64,000 nucleotides of DNA from Caecibacteroides pullorum (GTDB lineage: Bacteria; Bacteroidota; Bacteroidia; Bacteroidales; Bacteroidaceae): the NCBI RefSeq assembly GCF_019239235.1, contig NZ_JAAZTS010000014.1:1-64000 (forward strand), read 5' to 3'. The position numbers and the translations under genes were made by a program. The number at the start of each line of letters is the position of its first letter. Position 1 is the first letter of the stretch. The notes under the pieces were generated by a model, which was not told the DNA's origin, did no database searches, and saw only the letters and a program-made list of their open reading frames with translations. Below are positions 8,856 through 16,801 of this stretch, piece after piece.

Positions 8856-10067
8856 CTACTTTGGCTCTCTAAAGTGCCTCTTTCGTTTTCCGCTTGCCGA
8901 AACGGGTTGTTCTCGATGTTGTTCTAAATCATGAATGATGGTTTGATCCATGATGCTGGCATAGATTTGCGTTGTTTTTACACTCTTGTGCCCCAGTAGC
9001 TTTTGTACGGTTGTGATGTTGACACCACTATATATTAATAAGGTAGCGTTGGTGTGTCGGGCTGTGTGGAATGAAATATTCTTTGTAAGGCCTGCCTGTC
9101 TGGCTATATTCCTTAGGATCTTGTTGACGTTCGAATTGTCTTTTAGCTGGAAGAAGTTGGCCAAATCATCCTGATGCTCCTTTAGAATGGTCAGTGCCTT
9201 GCCCTCGAACAGCAAATACAGAGGCAAATGCACCTCTACACCCGTTTTCTCGGATTTGTATGCCAACCAGATTTCGTCACGTACACGAACCAAATTGTCG
9301 GGCCTCAGGCGGATGAAGTCGGAATAGCGCAGTCCGGCATAGCAGCAAAACAGAAATGCGTCCAATGTCTTTCGATAGCGTTGCAAGCCTTTCACCTTTC
9401 TTAGTTGTTCCAACCGATCCAGCTCTTCGGGTGTCAGGTGGGTATGTTTATGCTCTACTGTTTTTATCTTGTACTTTCTAAACGCGTAGAGCCGTTCGTC
9501 TATATAATCTTTGTTGATGGCGGTATTGATGTAGCGTTTCAAGTGTTTCATGTGTTTTGCTATCGTGTTGACATGATAACCTTTCTGGCGTAAGAAATGC
9601 TCAAATGAGCATAAGAATTCAAAGGTCAGTTCCGAGAAGTGGATATCAGGTCTGAAAGCAGCCAACAGTTTTAGTGTTGTAAGATGATTCTTCCTAGAGC
9701 TTTCTTTCAGAGCGGATCTTTGAACCTCGTCCCGATAAAAAGCGATGAATGACTGGAGGTCTTCCTTTTTCCGCAGTACCCCTTTAATTAGTTCCAACGA
9801 AATCTGTCTTCCTTGTTGCCAAAGTTCCAACTCCACCTTTTCGATATGGGCAACACACTCATGCAACCACCAGTTGAGCGCTTCACTGTTAGGATGATTT
9901 TTCACGATCAGTTTTTTATTGTCCCATTGTTCGGGTTTTAAGTAGACTTTGGTAGAGAAATATTTCTTTCTTTTGCCTTGATAAGCCTCTATTTGAACTA
10001 ATGCAGTTCCTTTCTTATTGAGGCTTCCTTTTCTGTTGTAGACTAAGTTGTAAACTATTTTATCCAT
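8856..10067 (-). CDS. Tyrosine site-specific recombinase, candidate invertase of the susC switch
   Basis: 403 residues with the layout of Bacteroidota tyrosine recombinases: N-terminal arm-binding domain (about 1-90), SAM-like core-binding domain (about 105-200), C-terminal catalytic domain. All catalytic positions are visible: Arg in AGLRYSD, Lys in YKSEKTG, His and Arg in HTARHTN, His in LLGHKSVKTT, and the nucleophile Tyr in TQIYASIMD. Full length and undamaged. It lies between the two 41-bp inverted repeats and is divergent from the susC promoter, so it would invert its own gene together with the segment. Family members act as phase-variation invertases of surface-protein genes or as integrases of mobile elements. 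I see no mobile-element genes or att-like direct repeats here, so the invertase role is preferred. Confidence 0.92.
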   Translation of the reverse strand: MDKIVYNLVYNRKGSLNKKGTALVQIEAYQGKRKKYFSTKVYLKPEQWDNKKLIVKNHPNSEALNWWLHECVAHIEKVELELWQQGRQISLELIKGVLRKKEDLQSFIAFYRDEVQRSALKESSRKNHLTTLKLLAAFRPDIHFSELTFEFLCSFEHFLRQKGYHVNTIAKHMKHLKRYINTAINKDYIDERLYAFRKYKIKTVEHKHTHLTPEELDRLEQLRKVKGLQRYRKTLDAFLFCCYAGLRYSDFIRLRPDNLVRVRDEIWLAYKSEKTGVEVHLPLYLLFEGKALTILKEHQDDLANFFQLKDNSNVNKILRNIARQAGLTKNISFHTARHTNATLLIYSGVNITTVQKLLGHKSVKTTQIYASIMDQTIIHDLEQHREQPVSASGKRKRHFREPK

Positions 10068-10519
10068 TTTCTATCTTTTATCAGTTGATTGTCATTGTGG
10101 CCGGTAATAAAGGTAGGAAATAAGTATAATTTGAGCCTGTTTTATTCCTTCAGACAGAAATTAACTTGTCGCCTAACCTGCCATTTTTGCTTTCTATTTA
10201 TAGGAAATATGTTCTTCAATATTGTTTTTTGCAATAAAATCGCCCCTCGTTTTTAACTATTTTACATAAAACAGCGCTGTTTATTTAGATATTTGCTTTT
10301 AAATCGAACTTCATATTGAAAGGAAATCGACTAAAAATAGAACGTCCGATGCCTGAAAATTATGCTACTAAACATATATTCACAGTAATAAATAGCATTT
10401 TGACAGATTTTGAAGCTTTTCTTATTAAAACAGTTGCACATTTCATAATTCTTAATAAATTTGCACTTCGTTAGAGTAAAGAAACAATTAATGTAAAGTT
10501 AAACTTTAAGAGAGAATTT
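10068..10519. promoter_or_regulatory. Divergent regulatory region between recombinase and intact susC
   Basis: A 452-base gene-free stretch. It contains the susC promoter (10434-10463) and a perfect 14-base palindrome AAACAGCGCTGTTT at 10269-10282, a possible operator. On the minus strand the sequence TACCTTTA near 10115 could be the recombinase -7 box, but no clear -33 partner is seen. No small open frame looks convincing. Confidence 0.5.
10434..10463 (+). promoter_or_regulatory. Promoter of the intact susC operon, inside the invertible segment
   Basis: TTG at 10434-10436, a 19-base spacer, and TAAATTTG at 10456-10463 match the Bacteroides -33/-7 pattern. Transcription would start near 10470, leaving a leader of about 50 bases before the ATG at 10520. 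It lies on the head side of the 41-bp repeat and would be relocated to drive the left operon after inversion. Confidence 0.72.
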
Positions 10520-13500
10520 ATGAAAAGAAAATTAATGCTGTTATTGGCCTGCCTTTTTGTGGGGATAGGCTTGGTAACTGCCCAAACTCAGACCGTCACG
10601 GGTGTTGTGATTTCTGAAGAAGACGGGCAGCCAGTTATTGGAGCGTCAGTACGAGTTGAAAATACTCAGCTCGGTGCAATTACTGATGTGGACGGTAAGT
10701 TCCAAATAGCGAACGTACCAAGTTCCGCGAAGACTTTGGTAATTTCCTACATTGGTATGGAGACAGTTAAAGTGCCTGTAAAACCCAGTGTGAAAGTCTT
10801 TTTGAAATCAAATACTGAGCTGTTGGATGAAGTGATGGTCGTGGCTTATGGTACAGCTAAAAAATCTGCTTTTACAGGTTCTGCTACGGTAGTAGGTTCG
10901 GAGGAGATTGGTAAGATTCAAAGCTCTAATGTTGCCAATGCATTGACTGGTAAAGTTGCAGGTGTGCAGCTGAACACATCTTCTGGTCAGCCGGGTACAA
11001 CAAAACCCTCTATCCGCGTACGTGGTATTAGTTCTATTAATGCGGGTAACGAACCGTTGATTATTTTGGATGGTGTGCCCTACGACGGTGATATGAACAA
11101 TATTTCCTCACAGGATATTGAATCAATGACCGTCTTGAAGGACGCTGCTTCCAATGCCTTGTATGGTGCTCGCGGTGCCAACGGTGTGATTATCATCACT
11201 ACGAAGAAGGGTACTTCCGGCCAGGCGCGCGTAACCTTGGATGCTAAATGGGGTAGCAACTCACGCGGTTCGAGAGACTACAATGTAGTGAAGAGCCCTG
11301 CACAGTATTATGAAATGTATTATGGTGCACTGAAGAACTACTTTGTGAATGCTGAAGGATATACTCCTTATCAAGCTCACATCCTCGCCAACCAGAACAT
11401 GGCAGACCCAAACAGTCAGAATGCTTTCTCTTTGGGATATAACGCTTACAATGTTCCTGAAGGCCAAATGCTGATTGGCGCCAACGGCAAGCTGAACCCC
11501 TATGCTACATTGGGTAATGTGGTAACCTATGGAGGTCAAGAATACATGATCCTGCCGGATAACTGGATGGACGAGGTATATAACCATGGTTTGCGCCAAG
11601 AATACAATCTCAATGTCACCGCAGGTACAGACAAGTCGTCATTTTATGCTTCCGTCAGCTACCTGAACAACGAAGGTATCACGGTGAATTCGGACTACGA
11701 GCGTCTGACCGGTCGTCTGAAAGCCGATTATCAGGTGAAAGACTGGTTGAAGGTGGGCGCCAACATGGCTTATACCTATTTCAATGCCAACTCATTGGGC
11801 GAGGACGGTTCTTCCGTTTCTTCCGGTAACGTGTTTGCCATCGCCAGCCAGATTGCCCCCATCTATCCGATGTACATGCGTGACGGTTCGGGCAGTATCA
11901 TGGTGGATCAGAACGGTTATAACAGATATGACTATGGTGACGGTACTAACGCCGGCATGGTACGTCCTTTCTTGCCGGGTTCTAATGCCTACTCCGCCAA
12001 TATGTTGGATGAAAACAATGCGGAAGGCAATGCCATTAATGCTAATGGTTTTGCGGAAATCCGTTTCTTGAAAGATTTCAAGTTTACTTGGACAAGCAGC
12101 GTAAACATGACTGAATCGCGTCAGACTGCATTTACCAATCCCTATTACGGACAATACGCCAGTCAAAACGGTATGCTGTACAAATATCATACCCGCAATT
12201 TGTCGTACAATCACCAGCAATTGCTGAACTGGAAACGCAGTTTCGGTCCGCACAACGTGGATGTGATGTTGGGTCACGAGTCTTATCGCTATAAAGACTA
12301 TTATCTGTATGCCGGCAAGACCAATATGTTCGACCCGGCTAACCACGAACTGGCGGGTGCCATCACGGAGAATGGCAGTGATTCATACACTACGGATTAC
12401 AATACGGAAGGTTACTTCGGTCGTGCACAGTATGACTTTGCGGAGAAATATTTTGTTTCCGGTTCTTACCGTCGTGACGCTTCCAGCCGCTTCCATCCGG
12501 ACAACCGTTGGGGTAACTTCTGGTCGGCAGGTGCCGCTTGGATTATCTCCAAGGAAGATTTCTTCGATGTGGCATGGATTGACCTGTTGAAGTTGAAAGC
12601 TTCTTATGGTTCGCAGGGTAACGACAAGATCGGGAACTACCTGTATGTGAATACATATAATATCATTAATTCTGCCGGACATCCTGCTGCTGTACCTGCT
12701 GCCATGGGTAACAAGGACATTACGTGGGAGACGAACGGTAACTTTAACGCCGGTGTGGAGTTCGAACTTTTTGACGCTCGCTTGAACGGTAGCGTGGAAT
12801 ATTTCTTCCGCAAAACTACGGACATGTTGTTCAGCTTCCCGTTGCCGACTTCTTTCGGTTATACATCTTACTATGACAACATCGGCGACATGCGCAATCA
12901 AGGCGTAGAAGTAGAATTGAACGCTACACCAATCAAAACAAGTGATTTGACTTGGGATATCCGTGTGAACTTGACGCATTACAAGAATAAAATTACGTTC
13001 CTGCCTGAAGAGAATAAGACTTCAGTCTTAGGTGGACACCGCGGTTACAGCAGTGGTGAATACTTTTATGGTGAAGGGTTGCCTCTCTACACATTCCGTA
13101 TGAAACAGTATGCTGGTGTGGCGGAAGACGGTCAACCTATGTACTATCAGGATGTGATGGACAGCGAAGGAAATATAACCGGTCGTGTAGCTACAACGGA
13201 CTATGAGCGCGCCACCTATTATGACTGTGGAACGGCACTGCCTGATGTTTATGGTGGTTTCGGAACCAGCTTGACCTACAAAGGTTTCGACCTGAGTGTA
13301 GACTTTAACTATCAGATTGGCGGTCAGGTATATGATAGCGACTATGCAACTCTGATGAGCGCACCTACCGGAACAGGGACAGGTACAGGTTTCCACGCGG
13401 ATTTGCTGAATGCATGGACTCCTAATAATACGAATACCAACATTCCGCGCTTGCAGTTTGACGACCAATACACGGCAAGTACTTCTGACCGTTTCTTGAC

Positions 13501-13732
13501 TAGTGCCTCTTACTTGAGCTTGCAGAACGTGAATTTTGGTTACACGCTTCCCGCCAGTTTGTCGCGTAAGGCAGGTATAGAGAAAATCCGTCTGTATTTC
13601 AGCGGAGAGAACCTCTTTGTATGGTCCAAACGCCAAGGATTGGATCCCCGTCAAAGTATTACCGGTAGCGTAACTTCTTCTTACTATGCACCGATGCGTA
13701 CACTTTCAGGTGGCGTAACTTTGACTTTCTAA
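10520..13732 (+). CDS. SusC/RagA TonB-dependent outer-membrane transporter (right operon, intact)
   Basis: 1070 residues and complete. MKRKLMLLLACLFVG begins a signal peptide ending at about residue 21 (VTAQ). A carboxypeptidase-D-regulatory-like domain follows (VTGVVISEEDGQPVIGASV, about 25-95), then the plug (LDEVMVVAYGTAKKSA; EPLIILDGVPYDG; NALYGARGANGVIIITTKKG) and a 22-strand-type barrel ending GVTLTF. There is no STN domain, so direct anti-sigma signalling is not indicated. It imports a ligand across the outer membrane with TonB energy and its SusD partner, 39 bases downstream. Codons 68-81 are the 41-bp repeat shared with the headless left susC. This gene holds the only head at the locus and is the 'on' copy here. 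The head (codons 1-67) and body (from codon 68) are thus separable modules. Confidence 0.95.
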   Translation: MKRKLMLLLACLFVGIGLVTAQTQTVTGVVISEEDGQPVIGASVRVENTQLGAITDVDGKFQIANVPSSAKTLVISYIGMETVKVPVKPSVKVFLKSNTELLDEVMVVAYGTAKKSAFTGSATVVGSEEIGKIQSSNVANALTGKVAGVQLNTSSGQPGTTKPSIRVRGISSINAGNEPLIILDGVPYDGDMNNISSQDIESMTVLKDAASNALYGARGANGVIIITTKKGTSGQARVTLDAKWGSNSRGSRDYNVVKSPAQYYEMYYGALKNYFVNAEGYTPYQAHILANQNMADPNSQNAFSLGYNAYNVPEGQMLIGANGKLNPYATLGNVVTYGGQEYMILPDNWMDEVYNHGLRQEYNLNVTAGTDKSSFYASVSYLNNEGITVNSDYERLTGRLKADYQVKDWLKVGANMAYTYFNANSLGEDGSSVSSGNVFAIASQIAPIYPMYMRDGSGSIMVDQNGYNRYDYGDGTNAGMVRPFLPGSNAYSANMLDENNAEGNAINANGFAEIRFLKDFKFTWTSSVNMTESRQTAFTNPYYGQYASQNGMLYKYHTRNLSYNHQQLLNWKRSFGPHNVDVMLGHESYRYKDYYLYAGKTNMFDPANHELAGAITENGSDSYTTDYNTEGYFGRAQYDFAEKYFVSGSYRRDASSRFHPDNRWGNFWSAGAAWIISKEDFFDVAWIDLLKLKASYGSQGNDKIGNYLYVNTYNIINSAGHPAAVPAAMGNKDITWETNGNFNAGVEFELFDARLNGSVEYFFRKTTDMLFSFPLPTSFGYTSYYDNIGDMRNQGVEVELNATPIKTSDLTWDIRVNLTHYKNKITFLPEENKTSVLGGHRGYSSGEYFYGEGLPLYTFRMKQYAGVAEDGQPMYYQDVMDSEGNITGRVATTDYERATYYDCGTALPDVYGGFGTSLTYKGFDLSVDFNYQIGGQVYDSDYATLMSAPTGTGTGTGFHADLLNAWTPNNTNTNIPRLQFDDQYTASTSDRFLTSASYLSLQNVNFGYTLPASLSRKAGIEKIRLYFSGENLFVWSKRQGLDPRQSITGSVTSSYYAPMRTLSGGVTLTF
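10721..10761 (+). repeat. Right 41-bp inverted repeat (IR-R) inside susC
   Basis: Identical over 41 bases to the reverse complement of 7198-7238, in the same codon frame. The flanking bases differ on both sides. Predicted crossover site for inversion of 7239-10720. Confidence 0.88.
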
Positions 13733-13771
13733 AACTCGTTAAAGAAACAATTAAGTAAGAAAGAATACATT

Positions 13772-15427
13772 ATGAAAATAACAATATCAAAATTATTTGC
13801 AGGAATCTGTCTTGCGTCATCCATGGTTTTCGCCACTGGATGTATTGAAGAAACATTTCCTACTAACGGTGCCACCGAAGAGCAGGTGACTTCGTCTGAG
13901 GAAGCAGCTACCGCCATGCTTTGGTCTATGCACAGTATTCTGAACGAGCAGGTCGTTGGCGCAAGAGCTCACTATGACTGGGGTTATGGCTCCGTAATGC
14001 ATGTCCGTGACGTGATGACAGGCGATATGCCTATCGTAAGTTCGGGTTACGACCACTATTCCGCATGGGAGCAGAACGTGGCTATCGGCGAAGGCTACTT
14101 GAGTACGCAATTCCTTTGGTACGTACATTGGAAAGCCATCCTTTCTGCCAACAAGCTGCTGGCTGCCTATCCGGAAGAAACTGCCAGCGATGTAGTGAAA
14201 GGCTATATTGGCGCAGCGCACGCCTATCGTGCCTTGATTTATTTGGACATGGCACGTATGTTCGAGTATCTGCCTACGGATGTTACTGACCCTGTTACCA
14301 GAGAAGGTAATGACGTGACCAATTATACGGTGCCTATTGTCACCGAGGAAACTACGCAGGAACAGTCTTATAACAATCCACGCGTAACTCGTGACGAAAT
14401 GGCCGCATTCATTCTTTCCGACCTTGACAAAGCGGAAGAGCTGATTTCTTATCTTACTATCAGTGACCGTACTATGCCTCACATTGATGCCGTCTATGGT
14501 TTGAAAGCCCGCCTCTACATGTGGATGGCGGAAGATGGCAAGACCACCGATGTCGAAGCTTACCGTAATGCACAGAGATATGCGCGTATGGCTATCGATG
14601 CTTCCAGACTGGCTCCCATGACCGAAGAAGAGTGCCTCAGCACCACCAAGGGTTTCAACGACATCAACTGCTGGATGTGGGGCTCGGAACTGGTGAAAGA
14701 AAATGAAGCAGTGCAGACTGGTATTGTCAATTGGGTATCTTGGATGTGTAATGAAAACACTTTTGGTTATACAGCACAAAACGGTGGCCCGACGTTAATG
14801 ATTGACGCCCGCATGTATGGCCAAATTAATGACAATGATTTCCGTAAACGTATGTGGGTACCCGCTTCGGCAAGTAGCCCGCTGTGGGATAAGATTGATT
14901 TTACCACTTCCGCTTATGTTGATATGAGGGCAAAATTCGCTTCGCTGCCTTTGGCGTCTTTGAAATTCCGTCCAGGTGAAGGCAATCCTGACGATGTGAA
15001 TCTGGCTGCTGCCATCGCTTACCCCATCATGCGTGTAGAAGAAATGTACTTCATTGAGGCTGAAGCCGCCGAGCATGTTACACCGGGTGAGGGCAAGAGA
15101 CTGCTGGAGGACTTTATGAACAACTACCGCATCGCTTCCGACGCTCCCGATGGCTACCGATATACCTGCACGGCTACGGATGTCATTCAGGAAATCGTGT
15201 TCCAAAAGCGTGTAGAGCTGTGGGGCGAAGGACAAAGCTTCTTTGACTACAAGCGTCTGAACATGTCTGTTGACCGTACTTACCAAGGCAGCAATTTCTA
15301 TTCGCAGGCACAATTCAGAACCACCGGACGTCCGGCATGGATGAACATCTGTATTGTACAGTTGGAAAAGGAAAGTAACCGAGCTTTGCTTGGTTGGGAA
15401 AATCCCGATCCGAGCGGCTTGTATTAA
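13772..15427 (+). CDS. SusD/RagB-family lipoprotein (right operon)
   Basis: 551 residues with a lipoprotein signal (KLFAGICLASSMVFATGC, then IEETFP). SusD-type features include AHAYRALIYLDMARMFEYL around residue 155, VYGLKARLYMWMA, and a C-terminal IMRVEEMYFIEAEAAEH, followed by KRVELWGEGQSFFDYKRLN. Pairs with the SusC immediately upstream to capture the substrate at the surface. It belongs to a different subfamily from the left SusD, with little visible identity outside the conserved motifs, so the two phase states probably favour different nutrients. Confidence 0.93.
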   Translation: MKITISKLFAGICLASSMVFATGCIEETFPTNGATEEQVTSSEEAATAMLWSMHSILNEQVVGARAHYDWGYGSVMHVRDVMTGDMPIVSSGYDHYSAWEQNVAIGEGYLSTQFLWYVHWKAILSANKLLAAYPEETASDVVKGYIGAAHAYRALIYLDMARMFEYLPTDVTDPVTREGNDVTNYTVPIVTEETTQEQSYNNPRVTRDEMAAFILSDLDKAEELISYLTISDRTMPHIDAVYGLKARLYMWMAEDGKTTDVEAYRNAQRYARMAIDASRLAPMTEEECLSTTKGFNDINCWMWGSELVKENEAVQTGIVNWVSWMCNENTFGYTAQNGGPTLMIDARMYGQINDNDFRKRMWVPASASSPLWDKIDFTTSAYVDMRAKFASLPLASLKFRPGEGNPDDVNLAAAIAYPIMRVEEMYFIEAEAAEHVTPGEGKRLLEDFMNNYRIASDAPDGYRYTCTATDVIQEIVFQKRVELWGEGQSFFDYKRLNMSVDRTYQGSNFYSQAQFRTTGRPAWMNICIVQLEKESNRALLGWENPDPSGLY

Positions 15428-15466
15428 TCAGTGTTCAGGTTTAACAAATTAACACAGAAAAGATTT

Positions 15467-16354
15467 ATGAAAAGAATAATGAAAAACAGCTTTATAGCTT
15501 TATCAACAGTACTTGCGGTGGGACTCACCGCTTGTACTGAGGAGGCTGATTATATGCCCGCTGATTTGGTAGCCTCCGACTGCATCAAGGCATCTTTTGG
15601 AACAGATGGCAATGCCTTGATTTTTGCTTCAACGGATGAGAATAAATTCAGCATACCACTGACCCGTGAGGTAACGAATGGTGAGAGTGTAGTATTGCTT
15701 AATCCGACTCACTTGAACAGCAGTATCTTCCAAATACCTGAAAGTGTGACTTTCGCCGCCGGTGCAAATGAAACTTTGGTTGATGTTACTTTTACTACAG
15801 AAGGTATGGAACTGGAAGAGGAATACACGTACAGCATCGAATTGGAAGAAGCTGCTTATGACCCTTATTCAGAGAACACGGTTTCTACGACTACGGGTAC
15901 TGTATTGAAGCAGGCTAATTGGGATAAAACATTAGGAATAGCCCAACCTAATTTTATGTATTTTGGAACCCAAAGCGACCTTTGGGGGCGCAATGTTAGA
16001 ACAGAGTGTGAAGTCTTGGGAACGAGTAGTGCCACCACATGGTATAAATTGGCAAGTCCGATAGAAGAGGGTTGTGACATCGTACTGAAAGTGAATGAAG
16101 ATGGCACCGTACGTGTACGTCAGCAACTGATTTACATGGCGGACATTAGCAATTTATTGGGATATAGTTATCCGCCGACACCGTGCTATGTTAGCTTGAA
16201 TGCAAGCTATACTGGAGCAAACTTGGGTAATGGTATATATGGAAATACATATAATCCGGAAAATGGTTTGATAGCTGTAGTTTTAGATTACACTTGCGCT
16301 GCCGGTACCATTACGACTGCCCTAACAAGTTTTTCTGTTCCCGCAGCCCAATAA
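15467..16354 (+). CDS. SusE/F-position surface lipoprotein (right operon)
   Basis: About 295 residues from MKRIMKNSF; a signal peptide with lipobox LTAC, then TEEADY. The N-terminal part (about 30-130) resembles Calx-beta/DUF1735-type beta-sandwich modules (FSIPLTREVTNGESV; FAAGANETLVDVTF). The C-terminal part is an unrecognised beta-rich domain. It follows the SusD gene by about 40 bases and precedes a terminator, so the right operon is a three-gene unit. It lacks the fourth gene (M64 peptidase) of the left operon. Likely a ligand-binding accessory of the transporter. The in-frame start at 15431 would add residues before the signal and is not favoured. Confidence 0.75.
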   Translation: MKRIMKNSFIALSTVLAVGLTACTEEADYMPADLVASDCIKASFGTDGNALIFASTDENKFSIPLTREVTNGESVVLLNPTHLNSSIFQIPESVTFAAGANETLVDVTFTTEGMELEEEYTYSIELEEAAYDPYSENTVSTTTGTVLKQANWDKTLGIAQPNFMYFGTQSDLWGRNVRTECEVLGTSSATTWYKLASPIEEGCDIVLKVNEDGTVRVRQQLIYMADISNLLGYSYPPTPCYVSLNASYTGANLGNGIYGNTYNPENGLIAVVLDYTCAAGTITTALTSFSVPAAQ

Positions 16355-16375
16355 ACACATAATTGTAACCGCAGA

Positions 16376-16405
16376 AGGGTGCGTCAAATCCGGCGTACCC
16401 TTTTT
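16376..16405 (+). terminator. Intrinsic terminator of the right SusC/SusD operon
   Basis: AGGGTGCG at 16376-16383 pairs with CGTACCCT at 16394-16401 (8 bp, one G-T wobble), then a T-run. It lies 21 bases after the last operon gene. Confidence 0.8.
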
Positions 16406-16407
16406 AT

Positions 16408-16605
16408 ATAACTACTTCTGCAACCTTCTGAGCCTTGATAACCGGCACGCATCAAATCCATGCAGACGACATTCTCCATCAGCTTGTTAATATCCCGTCT
16501 GTAATCGCTTCATAATTCCTTAATCTTTCCTTCTTTGCAAATGGCCATAAGTACTTCTTTCTGCTTGGCCGGTAATTGGAATAACAAAGAGGAATAGGTA
16601 AAGTC
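16408..16605 (-). pseudogene. Remnants of ATPase genes (minus strand)
   Basis: Two degraded reading-frame pieces on the minus strand. The first (16605-16510) reads DFTYSSLLFQLPAKQKEVLM then AICKEGKIKEL and stop, typical of the C-terminal region of prokaryotic ATP-binding proteins. The second, in another frame (16506-16408), reads DYRRDINKLMENVVCMDLMR then AGYQGSEG, which resembles the LENVVYxELxRRGYEV segment of DUF4143 ATPases. No start, Walker motif or continuous frame remains. The rest of the gap to 16740 holds nothing I recognise. Confidence 0.6.
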
Positions 16606-16740
16606 CAACTAGAAGTTTTATACAAAAAAATTATAATCTTATTATAAAACAAAAGTTCTTCATGGAATTCATGTCATACTCATACCTAAACCAACAGAAA
16701 GCCCGCCTCCAAAGGATTCACCTCCTTGCGGCGTTTTTTT

Positions 16741-16782
16741 CTTTGCCATAAAGAAAAAAAACGCTATTTTTGTCTTTCCAAG
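16741..16782 (+). promoter_or_regulatory. Promoter of the DUF4143 ATPase, first copy of a direct repeat
   Basis: TTTG at 16742-16745, a 19-base spacer and TATTTTTG at 16765-16772 form a good Bacteroides promoter about 30 bases before the ATPase start. The whole block recurs at 18117-18157 with 27 identical bases at its right end and two small indels in its left half. Confidence 0.72.
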
Positions 16783-16801
16783 AAAGAAACCTTATTTTAA
16801 A

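Larger units (their letters stand above)
7239..10720. other. Predicted invertible segment carrying promoter, SusC head, recombinase and hydrolase
   Basis: The 3482 bases between the two 41-bp inverted repeats hold a choloylglycine-hydrolase-family gene, a tyrosine recombinase gene, and the promoter plus first 67 codons of the right-hand susC. Inversion maps position p to 17959-p. The promoter at 10434-10463 would land at 7496-7525 on the minus strand and the start codon at 7439, creating a left susC of 992 codons in frame and beheading the right one. Tyrosine-recombinase-driven inversion of outer-surface protein genes is established in Bacteroides fragilis. Applying it to this locus is inference from the repeat, the frame match and the gene content. 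Confidence 0.82.

Noticed and set aside
8856-10067. Recombinase as integrase of an integrative element or prophage
   Set aside because: No relaxase, phage, transfer or excisionase genes, and no direct-repeat attachment sites or tRNA target nearby.
11792-12346. 184-codon minus-strand frame inside the intact susC
   Set aside because: Antisense shadow without recognisable features.
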